In this document: positions 17,765 through 28,993 of the stretch, piece by piece
How the letters are laid out: the number at the start of each line of letters is the position of its first letter
Position numbering within the stretch: the first letter of the stretch is position 1
Assembly (NCBI RefSeq): GCF_036237315.1
Contig: NZ_CP108356.1
Location: 5,647,501-5,711,500, forward strand
Length of the DNA: 64,000 bases
Reading direction: 5' to 3'
Origin: Streptomyces sp. NBC_01351
Lineage (GTDB): Bacteria; Actinomycetota; Actinomycetes; Streptomycetales; Streptomycetaceae
The notes under the pieces: model-generated
The model's input: the letters and a program-made list of their open reading frames with translations, nothing else
Databases searched by the model: none
What the model was told of the DNA's origin: nothing
Program-made: the position numbers and the translations under genes

Positions 17765-19630
17765 GTGCCCGCGATCCCCAGCCACGTGCCCGAGCCGAGC
17801 CGTACCGACCCGGCGCTGATCCGCAACTTCTGCATCATCGCGCACATCGACCACGGCAAGTCGACCCTTGCCGACCGGATGCTCCAGCTCACCGGTGTGG
17901 TCGACCAGCGGCAGATGCGCGCCCAGTACCTCGACCGCATGGACATCGAGCGTGAGCGCGGCATCACGATCAAGTCCCAGGCGGTCCGACTGCCCTGGGC
18001 ACCCACCACGGGCGAGGACCAGGGCAAGACCCACGTCCTCAACATGATCGACACCCCCGGGCACGTCGACTTCACCTACGAGGTCTCGCGCTCCCTCGCC
18101 GCGTGCGAGGGCACGGTCCTCCTGGTGGACGCGGCCCAGGGCATCGAGGCCCAGACCCTCGCCAACCTGTACCTGGCGATGGAGAAGGACCTCGCGATCG
18201 TCCCGGTCCTGAACAAGATCGACCTGCCGGCCGCCCAGCCGGAGAAGTTCGCCGAGGAGCTCGCGAACCTGGTCGGCTGTCAGCCGGAGGACGTCCTGCG
18301 CGTCTCGGCGAAGACCGGTCTCGGCGTGGACGTGCTGCTCGACAAGATCGTCGCCACGGTCCCGGCCCCGGTCGGCCCCAAGGACGCCCCGGCCCGCGCC
18401 ATGATCTTCGACTCGGTCTACGACTCGTACCGCGGTGTCGTGACGTACGTGCGTGTGGTCGACGGCCAGCTCAACAAGCGCGAGCGCATCCGGATGATGT
18501 CCACCGGCGCCACGCACGAGCTGCTGGAGATCGGCGTCTCCTCGCCCGAGATGACCCCGGCCGACGGCATCGGCGTCGGCGAGGTGGGCTACATCATCAC
18601 CGGCGTGAAGGACGTCCGTCAGTCCAAGGTCGGTGACACCATCACCAGCCTGCACAACGGCGCGACCGAGGCCCTCGGCGGCTACAAGGACCCGCGCCCG
18701 ATGGTCTTCTCGGGCCTCTACCCGCTCGACGGCTCGGACTACCCGGACCTGCGCGAGGCCCTGGACAAGCTTCAGCTCAACGACGCCGCGCTCGTCTACG
18801 AGCCGGAGACCTCGGCGGCCCTCGGCTTCGGCTTCCGCGTCGGCTTCCTGGGCCTGCTCCACCTGGACGTGGTGCGCGAGCGCCTGGAGCGCGAGTTCGG
18901 TCTCGACCTGATCGCCACCGCGCCGAACGTGGTCTACCGGGTCGTCATGGAAGACGGCAAGGAAGTCTCCGTCACCAACCCGAGCGAGTTCCCCGAGGGC
19001 AAGATCTCGGACGTGTTCGAGCCGGTCGTCCGGGCCACCCTGCTCGCGCCCTCCGAGTTCATCGGCGCGATCATGGAGCTCTGCCAGCAGCGCCGCGGCA
19101 CCCTCCTCGGGATGGACTACCTCTCCGAGGACCGGGTCGAGATCCGCTACACGCTGCCGCTCGCGGAGATCGTCTTCGACTTCTTCGACCAGCTGAAGTC
19201 CAAGACGCGCGGCTACGCCTCCCTCGACTACGAGCCCACCGGCGAGCAGTCCGGCAGCCTGGTCAAGGTCGACATCCTGCTGCACGGCGACAAGGTCGAC
19301 GCCTTCTCCGCCGTCTGCCACAAGGACGCCGCCTACGCCTACGGCGTGCGCCTGGTCGCCAAGCTGCGCGAGCTCATCCCGCGGCAGGCCTTCGAGATTC
19401 CGATCCAGGCGGCCGTCGGCTCCCGCGTCATCGCCCGCGAGACCATCCGCGCCATCCGCAAGGACGTCCTCGCCAAGTGCTACGGCGGTGACATCTCCCG
19501 TAAGCGGAAGCTGCTGGAGAAGCAGAAGGAAGGCAAGAAGCGCATGAAGATGGTCGGCTCAGTGGAGGTCCCCCAGGAGGCCTTCATCGCCGTGCTGTCC
19601 AGCGACGAGTCCGGCGGCAAGAAGAAGTAG
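17765..19630 (+). CDS. lepA: Elongation factor 4 (LepA)
   Basis: LepA/EF4 (621 residues) is a translational GTPase that acts on stalled or misassembling ribosomes. G1 is [11 protein letters not shown]2 contains RGITIKSQ, G3 is DTPGHVDF and G4 is NKIDLP. Domains II, III and V follow, and the LepA-specific C-terminal domain contains [24 protein letters not shown] chose the GTG at 17765 ([25 protein letters not shown]) because AGGACA lies just upstream and the length matches the family. The frame stays open upstream into rpsT on the other strand, but that part is not coding. Confidence 0.97.
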   Translation: MPAIPSHVPEPSRTDPALIRNFCIIAHIDHGKSTLADRMLQLTGVVDQRQMRAQYLDRMDIERERGITIKSQAVRLPWAPTTGEDQGKTHVLNMIDTPGHVDFTYEVSRSLAACEGTVLLVDAAQGIEAQTLANLYLAMEKDLAIVPVLNKIDLPAAQPEKFAEELANLVGCQPEDVLRVSAKTGLGVDVLLDKIVATVPAPVGPKDAPARAMIFDSVYDSYRGVVTYVRVVDGQLNKRERIRMMSTGATHELLEIGVSSPEMTPADGIGVGEVGYIITGVKDVRQSKVGDTITSLHNGATEALGGYKDPRPMVFSGLYPLDGSDYPDLREALDKLQLNDAALVYEPETSAALGFGFRVGFLGLLHLDVVRERLEREFGLDLIATAPNVVYRVVMEDGKEVSVTNPSEFPEGKISDVFEPVVRATLLAPSEFIGAIMELCQQRRGTLLGMDYLSEDRVEIRYTLPLAEIVFDFFDQLKSKTRGYASLDYEPTGEQSGSLVKVDILLHGDKVDAFSAVCHKDAAYAYGVRLVAKLRELIPRQAFEIPIQAAVGSRVIARETIRAIRKDVLAKCYGGDISRKRKLLEKQKEGKKRMKMVGSVEVPQEAFIAVLSSDESGGKKK

Positions 19631-19655
19631 CCCCGCGGTAACCGTTGTGTACGAG

Positions 19656-19690
19656 ACAGGCCCCCGAGGAGATGCCCGGGGGCCTGTTTC
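19656..19690 (+). terminator. lepA terminator
   Basis: ACAGGCCCCCG (19656-19666) and CGGGGGCCTGT (19677-19687) pair over 11 bases around a 10-base loop, followed by TTC. It is 26 bases after the lepA stop. Confidence 0.75.
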
Positions 19691-19833
19691 GTTATGAATC
19701 GGCCGCTCGGCAGCTCTTACGCGCCGGGCGGAGGGCCCCTACTCTGATCACTGCTCGATGGTTACTCGCCAGTTACAAGCCCTGAGTCACCGCCCTGAAT
19801 GACAGGCCCTGCCGCGTGGTCCGGAGGACGTCC

Positions 19834-21723
<1,890 letters not shown>

Positions 21724-21810
21724 CGCCTGCCGCGGGCTCGGTGGGGGCGGGGCGGTGGACCGCCCCGCGGACCCCGCCCTTCCCGTGCCGTGGTTCCCTG
21801 CGGGCCGTGT

Positions 21811-21924
21811 CCCGGGGCTCGCCCCAGACCCCGCGCCTCAAACGCCGGCGGGGCTGGGAGGTGTGGGTCGTGTGCCGGGGCTCCGCCCCAGACCCCGCGC
21901 CTCGAACGCCGGCGGGGCTGGGAG
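21811..21924. repeat. Two direct copies of a Streptomyces intergenic repeat
   Basis: A ~50-base unit (21811-21860 and 21874-21924) is nearly repeated. Each copy has CGGGGCTC-type ends, GCCCCAGACCCCGCGCCTC, then AACGCCGGCGGGGCTGGGAG. The copies differ at a few bases. Related half-units occur at 31239 and 40542 in this window. Confidence 0.75.
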
Positions 21925-21983
21925 TGCCCCGGGCTGGGTCGGCGGCGGGGCTGGATCTTCGGCGGGTGCGGGATGATGGGGGT

Positions 21984-23216
21984 ATGCCTTCCGCACTGCC
22001 CGACGGTGAACCCATGCCCGAAGACGGCTCGCTGCCGTCGCACGCCCTGGTGGGTGCGGGGGACCGGCCGCTCGGCTTCTACCTGCACGTCCCGTACTGC
22101 GCCACGCGCTGCGGGTACTGCGACTTCAACACCTACACGGCCACCGAGCTGCGGGGCACCGGCGGCGTGCTCGCCTCGCGGGAGAACTACGCCGACACCC
22201 TGATCGACGAGGTCCGCCTCGCGCGGAAGGTGCTCGGGGACGACCCGAGGGCCGTGCGCACGGTGTTCGTGGGCGGCGGCACGCCCACGCTGCTGCCCGC
22301 CGGGGACCTCGTACGCATGCTCGCGGCGATCCGCGACGAGTTCGGCCTGGCCGAGGACGCCGAGATCACCACCGAGGCCAATCCGGAGTCCGTGAACCCG
22401 GAGTACCTGGCCGAGCTGCGCGCCGGCGGCTTCAACCGGATCTCCTTCGGCATGCAGAGCGCCAAGCAGCACGTCCTGAAGGTGCTGGACCGCACGCACA
22501 CCCCGGGGCGCCCCGAGGCGTGCGTTGCGGAGGCGCGGGCGGCCGGCTTCGAGCACGTCAACCTCGACCTGATCTACGGGACCCCGGGGGAGTCGGACGA
22601 GGACTGGCGGGCGTCCCTCGCTGCCGCGCTCGGCGCCGGGCCGGACCACATCAGCGCCTACGCGCTGATCGTGGAAGAGGGCACGCAGCTGGCACGCCGG
22701 ATCCGCCGGGGCGAGGTCCCGATGACGGACGACGACGTGCACGCGGACCGGTACCTGATCGCCGACGAGGTCATGGCCGCGGCCGGCTACGACTGGTACG
22801 AGGTCTCGAACTGGGCCACCTCGGAGGCCGGGCGCTGCCTGCACAACGAGCTGTACTGGCGCGGCGCCGACTGGTGGGGCGCGGGCCCGGGCGCGCACTC
22901 GCACGTGGGCGGGGTGCGGTGGTGGAACGTGAAGCACCCGGGTGCGTATGCGGCGGCGCTGGCCGAGGGCCGCTCCCCGGGCGCCGGGCGGGAGCTCCTG
23001 TCGGAGGAGGACCGGCGGGTGGAGCGGATCCTGCTGGAGCTGCGGCTGGTGGACGGCGTCGCGCTGTCCCTGCTGGCCCCAGCGGGCCTCGCCGCATCGC
23101 GGCGGGCACTGGCCGACGGTCTGCTGGAGGCGGGCCCGTACGAGGCGGGCCACGCGGTCCTGACCCTGCGCGGGCGTCTGCTGGCCGACGCGGTGGTCCG
23201 CGACCTGGTGGACTGA
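21984..23216 (+). CDS. hemW: HemW-type radical SAM protein (heme chaperone-like)
   Basis: A 410-residue radical SAM protein of the HemN-like group, now usually called HemW, a heme-binding protein rather than a true oxygen-independent coproporphyrinogen oxidase. The iron-sulfur motif CATRCGYCDF has cysteines at residues 39, 43 and 46, and FVGGGTPTLLP is the SAM-contacting glycine motif. GGFNRISFGMQSAKQHVLKVLDRTHTPG and DLIYGTPGESDEDW are family hallmarks. The start is ATG 21984 after GATGGGGGT. It is the last gene before hrcA-dnaJ apart from three small genes, an arrangement often kept in actinobacteria. Confidence 0.93.
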   Translation: MPSALPDGEPMPEDGSLPSHALVGAGDRPLGFYLHVPYCATRCGYCDFNTYTATELRGTGGVLASRENYADTLIDEVRLARKVLGDDPRAVRTVFVGGGTPTLLPAGDLVRMLAAIRDEFGLAEDAEITTEANPESVNPEYLAELRAGGFNRISFGMQSAKQHVLKVLDRTHTPGRPEACVAEARAAGFEHVNLDLIYGTPGESDEDWRASLAAALGAGPDHISAYALIVEEGTQLARRIRRGEVPMTDDDVHADRYLIADEVMAAAGYDWYEVSNWATSEAGRCLHNELYWRGADWWGAGPGAHSHVGGVRWWNVKHPGAYAAALAEGRSPGAGRELLSEEDRRVERILLELRLVDGVALSLLAPAGLAASRRALADGLLEAGPYEAGHAVLTLRGRLLADAVVRDLVD

Positions 23217-23316
23217 TCAGTCCACGGAGTGAATCACTGCGAATGAGGGCAGGTGCGGCCTAGCCTGTCCATAGCCTTCTGTCGCATACCCGGCGGCAGA
23301 AGTGGAGGGCACGGAG

Positions 23317-23873
23317 ATGACCGCTGTGGATGATCGCCGGATGACCGAGTACTTCGAGAGCTTCGAGGCTCCCGAGGGGGTCAAGGTTGAGCTCCTCAGG
23401 GGGGAAATCGTGATCATGGCGGGGCCCGACGTGGTCCACACAACCTGATCGTCCTGTTCGTCCAGCGGCAGATCCCCGTGGGACGCTGGTACCCGCTCCA
23501 GACGCAGGACGTGGACATTCCGGCGGAGTCGTCCGAGCCGCAGCCGGACCTCGTTGTCCTGCCGACCGAGGCAGCGCCCGAGTCGGGCCGTCTGGTGCCC
23601 GCCCCGGCTCTGGCGATGGTGGTCGAGGTCGTCTCCAAGACCAGCAAGCTCCGCGACTACGTGACGAAGCGGTCCATCTACGCGGCGGGCGGCATCCCCA
23701 CCTATTTGATCATCGACCCCTTCCAGGCCAAGTGCGTGGTGCTCACCGAACCCTTCGGCGCCGGAGAAGAGGCCGACTACCGGACCGAGCGGACCAGCAA
23801 GTTCGGTGAACCGGTCCCGCTCGACGTCCTCGGTGTCACGCTCGACACCGCGGAGTTCGGCACCCTGCCGTAG
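23317..23873 (+). pseudogene. Uma2 family nuclease, frameshifted
   Basis: Two adjacent frames together make one Uma2 protein (PD-(D/E)xK fold, numerous in Streptomyces and of unknown role). The first part, ATG 23317 onward, gives MTAVDDRRMTEYFESFEAPE ... MAGPDVVH and stops at TGA 23446-23448. The second, shifted by two bases, continues NLIVLFVQRQIPVGRWYPLQTQDVDI, then SEPQPDLVVLP with the active-site Asp, and VVEVVSKTSKLRDYVTKRSIYAAGGIPTYLIIDP. The break is at CACACA (23437-23442), where one extra dinucleotide explains the shift. All core motifs survive, so the event is recent or is a sequencing error. Confidence 0.8.
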
Positions 23874-23874
23874 C

Positions 23875-24678
23875 TCAGACCGGTGCCGTGACGAAGTCGA
23901 TCAGCTCCTCCACGCGGCCCAACAGCGTCGGCTCCAGGTCCTTGTAGGACGTCACGCGGGACAGGATGTGCTGCCACGCGGCGCCCGTGTTCTCCGGCCA
24001 GCCCAGCGCCCGGCAGATGCCCGTCTTCCAGTCCTGGCCGCGCGGGACCACCGGCCACGCCGGGATGCCGAGGGCGGACGGTTTCACCGCCTGCCAGACA
24101 TCGATGTACGGGTGGCCTGCGATCAGGACGTCCGGGGAGTTCACCGAGGCCGCGATGCGCGACTCCTTGGAGCCCGGGACCAGGTGGTCCACCAGGACGC
24201 CGAGGCGGGCGTCGGGGGCCGGGGCGAACTCGGCGACGATGGCCGGGAGGTCGTCGATGCCCTCCAGGTACTCCACCACCACCCCCTCGATGCGCAGGTC
24301 GTCGCCCCAGACCTTCTCGACCAGCTCCGCGTCGTGGCGGCCCTCCACGTAGATGCGCCCGGCCCGTGCCACGCGCGCCCGCGCCCCCGGGACGGCGATC
24401 GAGCCCGAGGCGGTCAGGCGGGGGGCGGAGGGGCCGCGTGAGGGGCGTGTGAGGGTGACCACGGCTCCGTCCAGCAGGAAGCCGCTCGGCTCCAGCGGGA
24501 AGACCCGGCGCTTGCCGAAGCGGTCCTCCAGCATCACCGTGCCCGCCTCGCAGGACACCACCGCGCCGCAGAAGTCCGTACCGGCCACCTCGACCACCAG
24601 GTCCGGTTCCGCCGCCACCTCCGGTACGGGCTTCGGGCGCTTCCACTGTGGGGTCAGGTCGGGGGAGTACTCGCGCAT
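23875..24678 (-). CDS. DUF3097 family protein, TOPRIM-like
   Basis: A 267-residue protein of the actinobacterial DUF3097 family, function unknown. The N-terminal ~100 residues are beta-rich (DFCGAVVSCEAGTVMLEDRFGKRRVFPL). Then RIYVEGRHDAELVEKVWG carries a VEGxxD motif with Glu near residue 112, and GVLVDHLVPGSKE has an Asp near residue 164. This pattern resembles the TOPRIM fold of primases, RNase M5 and OLD nucleases, though the second Asp of DxD is replaced by His-Leu. The end reads PRGQDWKTGICRALGW. I chose ATG 24678 (MREYSPDLTP) because further upstream the frame enters the next promoter. It lies 34 bases after an MBL gene and may be coexpressed. Confidence 0.8.
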   Translation of the reverse strand: MREYSPDLTPQWKRPKPVPEVAAEPDLVVEVAGTDFCGAVVSCEAGTVMLEDRFGKRRVFPLEPSGFLLDGAVVTLTRPSRGPSAPRLTASGSIAVPGARARVARAGRIYVEGRHDAELVEKVWGDDLRIEGVVVEYLEGIDDLPAIVAEFAPAPDARLGVLVDHLVPGSKESRIAASVNSPDVLIAGHPYIDVWQAVKPSALGIPAWPVVPRGQDWKTGICRALGWPENTGAAWQHILSRVTSYKDLEPTLLGRVEELIDFVTAPV

Positions 24679-24712
24679 CCGGCCGAGGGTAGGAGAGGTG
24701 AGGCGATCACGG

Positions 24713-25432
24713 CTACGACACGCCGAAAAGGGCCGCCAGTGTGGCGCGTTGCGCACGGACGAAGCCCGCGTCGACCACCGCTCCGTGACCCGGCACGTAC
24801 AGCGCGTCGTCCCCGCCCAGCGACAGCAGCCGGTCCAGGGCGGCCGGCCACTGGGTGACGATCGCGTCGCTGCCCGCCTGGGGTTCGCCCGACTCCTCCA
24901 CCAGGTCCCCGCAGAACACCACCTCGCGCCCGCCCGGCACGAACACCGCCAGATCGTGCCCGGTGTGCCCCGGCCCCACGTTCGCCAGCAGCACCTGCAG
25001 CCCGCCCAGGTCCAGCGTCCACTCGCCCGACACGGGATGGCGCGGCAGCACCAGCTGCTCGACGGCCTCCGTCGCCTCGGCCTCCGCCAGGCCGTGCCGC
25101 ACCGCGCTCGCGCGCAGCCCCTCGCGGCCCGTCGACAGCACGCCGGCCAGGCCCACCGCCCCGTACACCTCGGCCCCGGAGAAGGCGGCGGCCCCCAGTA
25201 CGTGGTCGAAATGTCCGTGGGTGAATGCGATATGGGTCACCCGGCGGCCCGTCAGCCGCTCCGCCTGCTCCCGCAGCTCCGCCCCCTCCCGGAGGCTGGA
25301 ACCCGGGTCCACGAGGAGCACCGACGCGTCCCCCACCACCAGTCCCACCGTGCAGTCCCACACCGGCAGCCGTCTGCGGCCGACCCGTCCGGTCAGCCGC
25401 TCCCAGCCCGCCTCTTCCCAACGCACGTCCAT
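24713..25432 (-). CDS. Metallo-beta-lactamase fold hydrolase
   Basis: A 239-residue MBL-fold enzyme with the zinc motif THGHFDH (HxHxDH), a third His in GPGHTGHD, the bridging Asp in VFCGDLVEESGEP and a last His in YVPGHGAVVD. The complete ligand set implies a two-metal active site. The pattern is glyoxalase-II-like, but the substrate is unknown. There is no signal peptide, so it is cytosolic. It is divergent from hrcA across 136 bases and runs into DUF3097. Confidence 0.85.
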   Translation of the reverse strand: MDVRWEEAGWERLTGRVGRRRLPVWDCTVGLVVGDASVLLVDPGSSLREGAELREQAERLTGRRVTHIAFTHGHFDHVLGAAAFSGAEVYGAVGLAGVLSTGREGLRASAVRHGLAEAEATEAVEQLVLPRHPVSGEWTLDLGGLQVLLANVGPGHTGHDLAVFVPGGREVVFCGDLVEESGEPQAGSDAIVTQWPAALDRLLSLGGDDALYVPGHGAVVDAGFVRAQRATLAALFGVS

Positions 25433-25460
25433 GCGGCGACGCTACCCTGGCGGGCCTCCC

Positions 25461-25491
25461 TTGCTAGGGGCGTACTACCCGCACGTACACT
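25461..25491 (+). promoter_or_regulatory. hrcA promoter
   Basis: TTGCTA (25461-25466) and TACACT (25486-25491) with a 19-bp spacer lie directly upstream of the CIRCE element, so repressor bound there would cover the transcript start. Confidence 0.6.
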
Positions 25492-25504
25492 GAGCGGGGG
25501 ATCT

Positions 25505-25531
25505 CTGGCACTCGAACGCCCAGAGTGCCAA
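25505..25531. promoter_or_regulatory. CIRCE element (HrcA operator)
   Basis: CTGGCACTC (25505-25513), nine bases, then GAGTGCCAA (25523-25531). This matches the TTAGCACTC-N9-GAGTGCTAA consensus of the HrcA operator and lies 37 bases before hrcA, showing autoregulation. Confidence 0.92.
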
Positions 25532-25568
25532 CGAACAGGGCAACGGACCACAGCCGGAGGTGTGCGCG

Positions 25569-26585
25569 ATGCTCAGCGAACGCAGACTCGAAGTGCTGCG
25601 CGCCATCGTCCAGGACTACGTCGGGACGGAGGAGCCCGTCGGCTCCAAGGCGCTCACCGAGCGGCACCGCCTCGGGGTCTCGCCTGCCACCGTGCGCAAC
25701 GACATGGCCGTGCTGGAGGACGAGGGCTACATCGCCCAGCCCCACACCAGCGCCGGCCGGATCCCCACCGACAAGGGCTACCGTCTCTTCGTGGACAAGC
25801 TGGCGGGGGTCAAACCGCTGTCCACCCCCGAGCGGCGGGCCATCCAGAACTTCCTCGACGGCGCCGTCGACCTCGACGACGTGGTCGGTCGCACGGTACG
25901 GCTGCTCGCCACGCTCACCCGGCAGGTCGCCGTCGTCCAGTACCCCAGCCTGACCAGGTCGACCGTCCGGCACGTGGAGCTGCTCTCGCTCGCTCCCGCG
26001 CGCCTGATGCTCGTACTGATCACGGACACCGGGCGCGTCGAGCAGCGGCTGATCGACTGCCAGACCCCCTTCGGCGAGGCCTCCCTCGCCGATCTGCGGG
26101 CCCGGCTCAACGCCCGGGTCGTCGGCCGTCGCTTCACCGACGTGCCCCCGCTCGTCCAGGACCTGCCCGAATCCTTCGAGGCCGAGGACCGCGCCACGGT
26201 GTCCACCGTGCTCGCGACGCTCCTCGAAACCCTGGTCGAGGATGCCGAAGAGCGGCTGATGATCGGCGGCACCGCCAATCTCACCCGCTTCGGACACGAT
26301 TTTCCCCTGACGATCAGGCCGGTGCTCGAAGCGCTGGAGGAGCAGGTCGTGCTCCTCAAGCTGCTGGGCGAGGCCAGTGAGTCGGGCATGGCCGTACGGA
26401 TCGGGCACGAGAACGCCTACGAGGGGCTGAACTCCACGTCGGTCGTCTCGGTCGGTTACGGTTCGGGCGGCGAAGCCGTCGCCAAACTCGGCGTGGTCGG
26501 ACCGACCCGCATGGATTACCCCGGAACGATGGGAGCGGTACGCGCAGTGGCACGTTACGTCGGACAGATCCTGGCGGAGTCGTAA
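25569..26585 (+). CDS. hrcA: Heat-inducible transcription repressor HrcA
   Basis: HrcA (338 residues) represses groE-type heat-shock genes by binding CIRCE, and needs GroEL to stay active. The N-terminal winged helix reads [20 protein letters not shown] then [21 protein letters not shown], and the effector part has [20 protein letters not shown] and [13 protein letters not shown]. The ATG at 25569 follows GGAGGT with seven-base spacing, better than the GTG at 25560. A CIRCE element precedes it. GTG of dnaJ is immediately after the stop, so hrcA-dnaJ is one operon, as known for the dnaJ2 locus of Streptomyces. Confidence 0.96.
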   Translation: MLSERRLEVLRAIVQDYVGTEEPVGSKALTERHRLGVSPATVRNDMAVLEDEGYIAQPHTSAGRIPTDKGYRLFVDKLAGVKPLSTPERRAIQNFLDGAVDLDDVVGRTVRLLATLTRQVAVVQYPSLTRSTVRHVELLSLAPARLMLVLITDTGRVEQRLIDCQTPFGEASLADLRARLNARVVGRRFTDVPPLVQDLPESFEAEDRATVSTVLATLLETLVEDAEERLMIGGTANLTRFGHDFPLTIRPVLEALEEQVVLLKLLGEASESGMAVRIGHENAYEGLNSTSVVSVGYGSGGEAVAKLGVVGPTRMDYPGTMGAVRAVARYVGQILAES

Positions 26586-27722
26586 GTGGCCACGGACTAC
26601 TACGCCGTTCTCGGCGTGCGCCGCGACGCATCGCAGGACGAGATCAAGAAGGCATTCCGGCGGCTCGCGCGCGAGCTGCACCCGGATGTGAACCCCGATC
26701 CCAAGACGCAAGAGCGTTTCAAGGAGATCAACGCAGCCTACGAGGTGCTGTCGGACCCGCAGAAGAAGCAGGTCTACGACCTCGGCGGCGACCCGCTGTC
26801 CTCCTCGGGCGGCGGCGGCGCGGGCGGCTTCGGAGCGGGTGGCTTCGGCAACTTCTCCGACATCATGGACGCCTTCTTCGGCCAGTCCTCGCAGCGCGGC
26901 CCGCGCTCGCGGACCCGCCGCGGCCAGGACGCCATGATCCGCCTGGACCTGGAGCTGGACGAGGCGGCCTTCGGGACGACCAAGGACATCCAGGTCGACA
27001 CGGCCGTCGTCTGCACCACCTGCTCCGGCGAGGGCGCCGCCCCCGGCACCTCGGCGCAGACGTGTGACATGTGCCGCGGCCGCGGTGAGGTCTCGCAGGT
27101 CACGAGGTCCTTCCTGGGTCAGGTCATGACCTCGCGCCCCTGCCCGCAGTGCCAGGGCTTCGGCACCGTCGTCCCGACCCCGTGCCCCGAGTGCGCGGGC
27201 GACGGCCGGGTCCGCTCCCGCCGCAGCCTCACGGTCAAGATCCCGGCCGGCGTCGAGAACGGCACCCGGATCCAGCTCGCGGGCGAGGGCGAGGTCGGCC
27301 CCGGCGGCGGCCCCGCCGGCGACCTGTACGTGGAGATCCACGAGCTGCCGCACGCGACGTTCCAGCGGCGCGGCGACGACCTGCACTGCACGGTGACCAT
27401 CCCGATGACGGCGGCGGCCCTGGGCACCAAGTGCCCGCTGGAGACCCTCGACGGCATGGAGGAGATCGACATCCGGCCCGGCACCCAGTCCGGCCAGGCG
27501 ATCCCGCTGCACGGGCGCGGTGTCACCCACCTGCGCGGTGGCGGGCGCGGCGACCTGATCGTCCACGTCGAGGTCACCACTCCGAACAAGCTGGACGCGC
27601 AGCAGGAGGACCTGCTGCGCCAGCTCGCGAAGCTGCGCGGCGAGGAGCGGCCCACGGGCCAGTTCGCACCGGGGCAGCAGGGTCTGTTCAGCCGGCTGAA
27701 GGACGCCTTCAACGGCCGCTGA
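26586..27722 (+). CDS. dnaJ: Chaperone DnaJ
   Basis: DnaJ (378 residues) is the co-chaperone that delivers clients to DnaK and stimulates its ATPase. The J domain is residues 1-68 with HPD at 32-34. A Gly/Phe-rich stretch follows (GAGGFGAGGFGNF). Four CxxCxGxG zinc repeats are intact: CTTCSGEG, CDMCRGRG, CPQCQGFG and CPECAGDG. The C-terminal substrate domains follow. The GTG start is directly after the hrcA TAA. Linkage to hrcA rather than to dnaK-grpE identifies it as the second DnaJ of Streptomyces (dnaJ2). Controlled by CIRCE upstream. Confidence 0.96.
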   Translation: MATDYYAVLGVRRDASQDEIKKAFRRLARELHPDVNPDPKTQERFKEINAAYEVLSDPQKKQVYDLGGDPLSSSGGGGAGGFGAGGFGNFSDIMDAFFGQSSQRGPRSRTRRGQDAMIRLDLELDEAAFGTTKDIQVDTAVVCTTCSGEGAAPGTSAQTCDMCRGRGEVSQVTRSFLGQVMTSRPCPQCQGFGTVVPTPCPECAGDGRVRSRRSLTVKIPAGVENGTRIQLAGEGEVGPGGGPAGDLYVEIHELPHATFQRRGDDLHCTVTIPMTAAALGTKCPLETLDGMEEIDIRPGTQSGQAIPLHGRGVTHLRGGGRGDLIVHVEVTTPNKLDAQQEDLLRQLAKLRGEERPTGQFAPGQQGLFSRLKDAFNGR

Positions 27723-27745
27723 CCGGCCCGTACGTACGCGCAGGA

Positions 27746-27776
27746 GCCCGGCGGGGGATCATTCCCCGCCGGGCTT
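27746..27776 (+). terminator. hrcA-dnaJ operon terminator
   Basis: AGCCCGGCGGGG (27746-27757) and CCCCGCCGGGCT (27765-27776) form a perfect 12-bp stem with a 7-base loop, 24 bases after dnaJ. Confidence 0.78.
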
Positions 27777-27901
27777 CGCGCATGCCCGGCGTGTGGTGGG
27801 CGGCGGGGGCGCGCGCGGCTTTCGGCCAGGCCGGGAAGCGGACTATGCCAGGCGAATGCCGTGATTCGGCCCGCTGAGCGGGACATGGCACGATGCAGTC
27901 C

Positions 27902-28993
27902 ATGTCCTCGGCACCGAACGGTCTCTCGCCGTATCCGATCGTGCAGGCGCCCATGGCGGGCGGCGCCTCCTGCCCCGCGCTCGTCGGGGCCGTGTGCGAA
28001 GCGGGCGGACTGGGGTTCCTGGCCGGCGGCTACAAGACCGCCGACGGCATGTACCACGAGATCAAGCAGGTGCGCGCGCTCACCAGGCGCCCCTTCGGCG
28101 TCAACCTCTTCATGCCGCAGACCGGTTACGTGGACCCGGCCGCCGTCGAGGCGTACCGGGGGCAGCTCGCCGGGGAGGCCAGCTGGTACTCGATCTCCCT
28201 GGCCGAGGACCAGATCATCGGCACCAGCGACGACGGTTACGACGCCAAACTCGCCATCCTCCTCGAAGACCCGGTCCCGGTCGTCTCCTTCACCTTCGGC
28301 TGCCCCGCGCCCGAGGCCCTCGCCGCCCTGCGCAAGGCGGGTACGTACACCGTCGTCACGGTGACCTCCGTCGAGGAGGCCCGCGCCGCGCAGGACGCCG
28401 GAGCCGACTCCGTCTGCGTCCAGGGCGTCGAGGCCGGCGGCCACCAGGGCACGCACCGCGACGACCCCCAGGCGGACGGCACGGCGGCCGTGGGGCTGCT
28501 CGCGCTGGTGGCCCAGGTACGGGAGGCGGTCGCGCTCCCCATCATCGCGGCGGGCGGTCTGATGAGGGGCTCGCAGATCGCGGCCCTGCTGGCGGCGGGC
28601 GCGGCGGCGGCCCAGCTCGGCACGGCCTTCCTGGTCTGCCCGGAATCGGGAGCGGACCCGGTGCACAAGAAGGCGCTGACCGACCCGCTCTTCGTACGGA
28701 CGGAGCTCACCCGGGCCTTCTCCGGGCGGCCGGCGCGGGGCCTGGTCAACCGCTTCATGCGCGAGCACGGGCCCTACGCGCCCGCCGCGTACCCGCAGGT
28801 CCACCACCTGACCTCGGGGCTGCGCAAGGCGGCCGCCGCGGCGGGGGACCCGCAGGGCATGGCGCTGTGGGCGGGCCAGGGGCACCGGCTGGCGCGGGCG
28901 CTGCCGGCGGGACAGCTGGTGGAGGTGCTGGCGGCCGAACTGGCCGAGGCACAGAGAGCGTTGAAGGACATGCAGATGAGGAGTGCGTCATGA
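27902..28993 (+). CDS. Nitronate monooxygenase / 2-nitropropane dioxygenase-like flavoprotein
   Basis: A 363-residue FMN-binding TIM-barrel protein. Visible motifs are PIVQAPMAGGASCPALVGAV at the N-terminus, AGGLGFLAGGYKT, VQGVEAGGHQGTH with the family His, and PIIAAGGLMRGSQIAALLAAGAAAAQLGTAFL for FMN phosphate binding. Such proteins oxidise nitronates, but many family members have unknown substrates. I chose ATG 27902; ATG 27893 is in frame and also possible. Its stop overlaps the rsmE start as ATGA, so the two are translationally coupled, which hints at cotranscription rather than shared function. Confidence 0.85.
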   Translation: MSSAPNGLSPYPIVQAPMAGGASCPALVGAVCEAGGLGFLAGGYKTADGMYHEIKQVRALTRRPFGVNLFMPQTGYVDPAAVEAYRGQLAGEASWYSISLAEDQIIGTSDDGYDAKLAILLEDPVPVVSFTFGCPAPEALAALRKAGTYTVVTVTSVEEARAAQDAGADSVCVQGVEAGGHQGTHRDDPQADGTAAVGLLALVAQVREAVALPIIAAGGLMRGSQIAALLAAGAAAAQLGTAFLVCPESGADPVHKKALTDPLFVRTELTRAFSGRPARGLVNRFMREHGPYAPAAYPQVHHLTSGLRKAAAAAGDPQGMALWAGQGHRLARALPAGQLVEVLAAELAEAQRALKDMQMRSAS

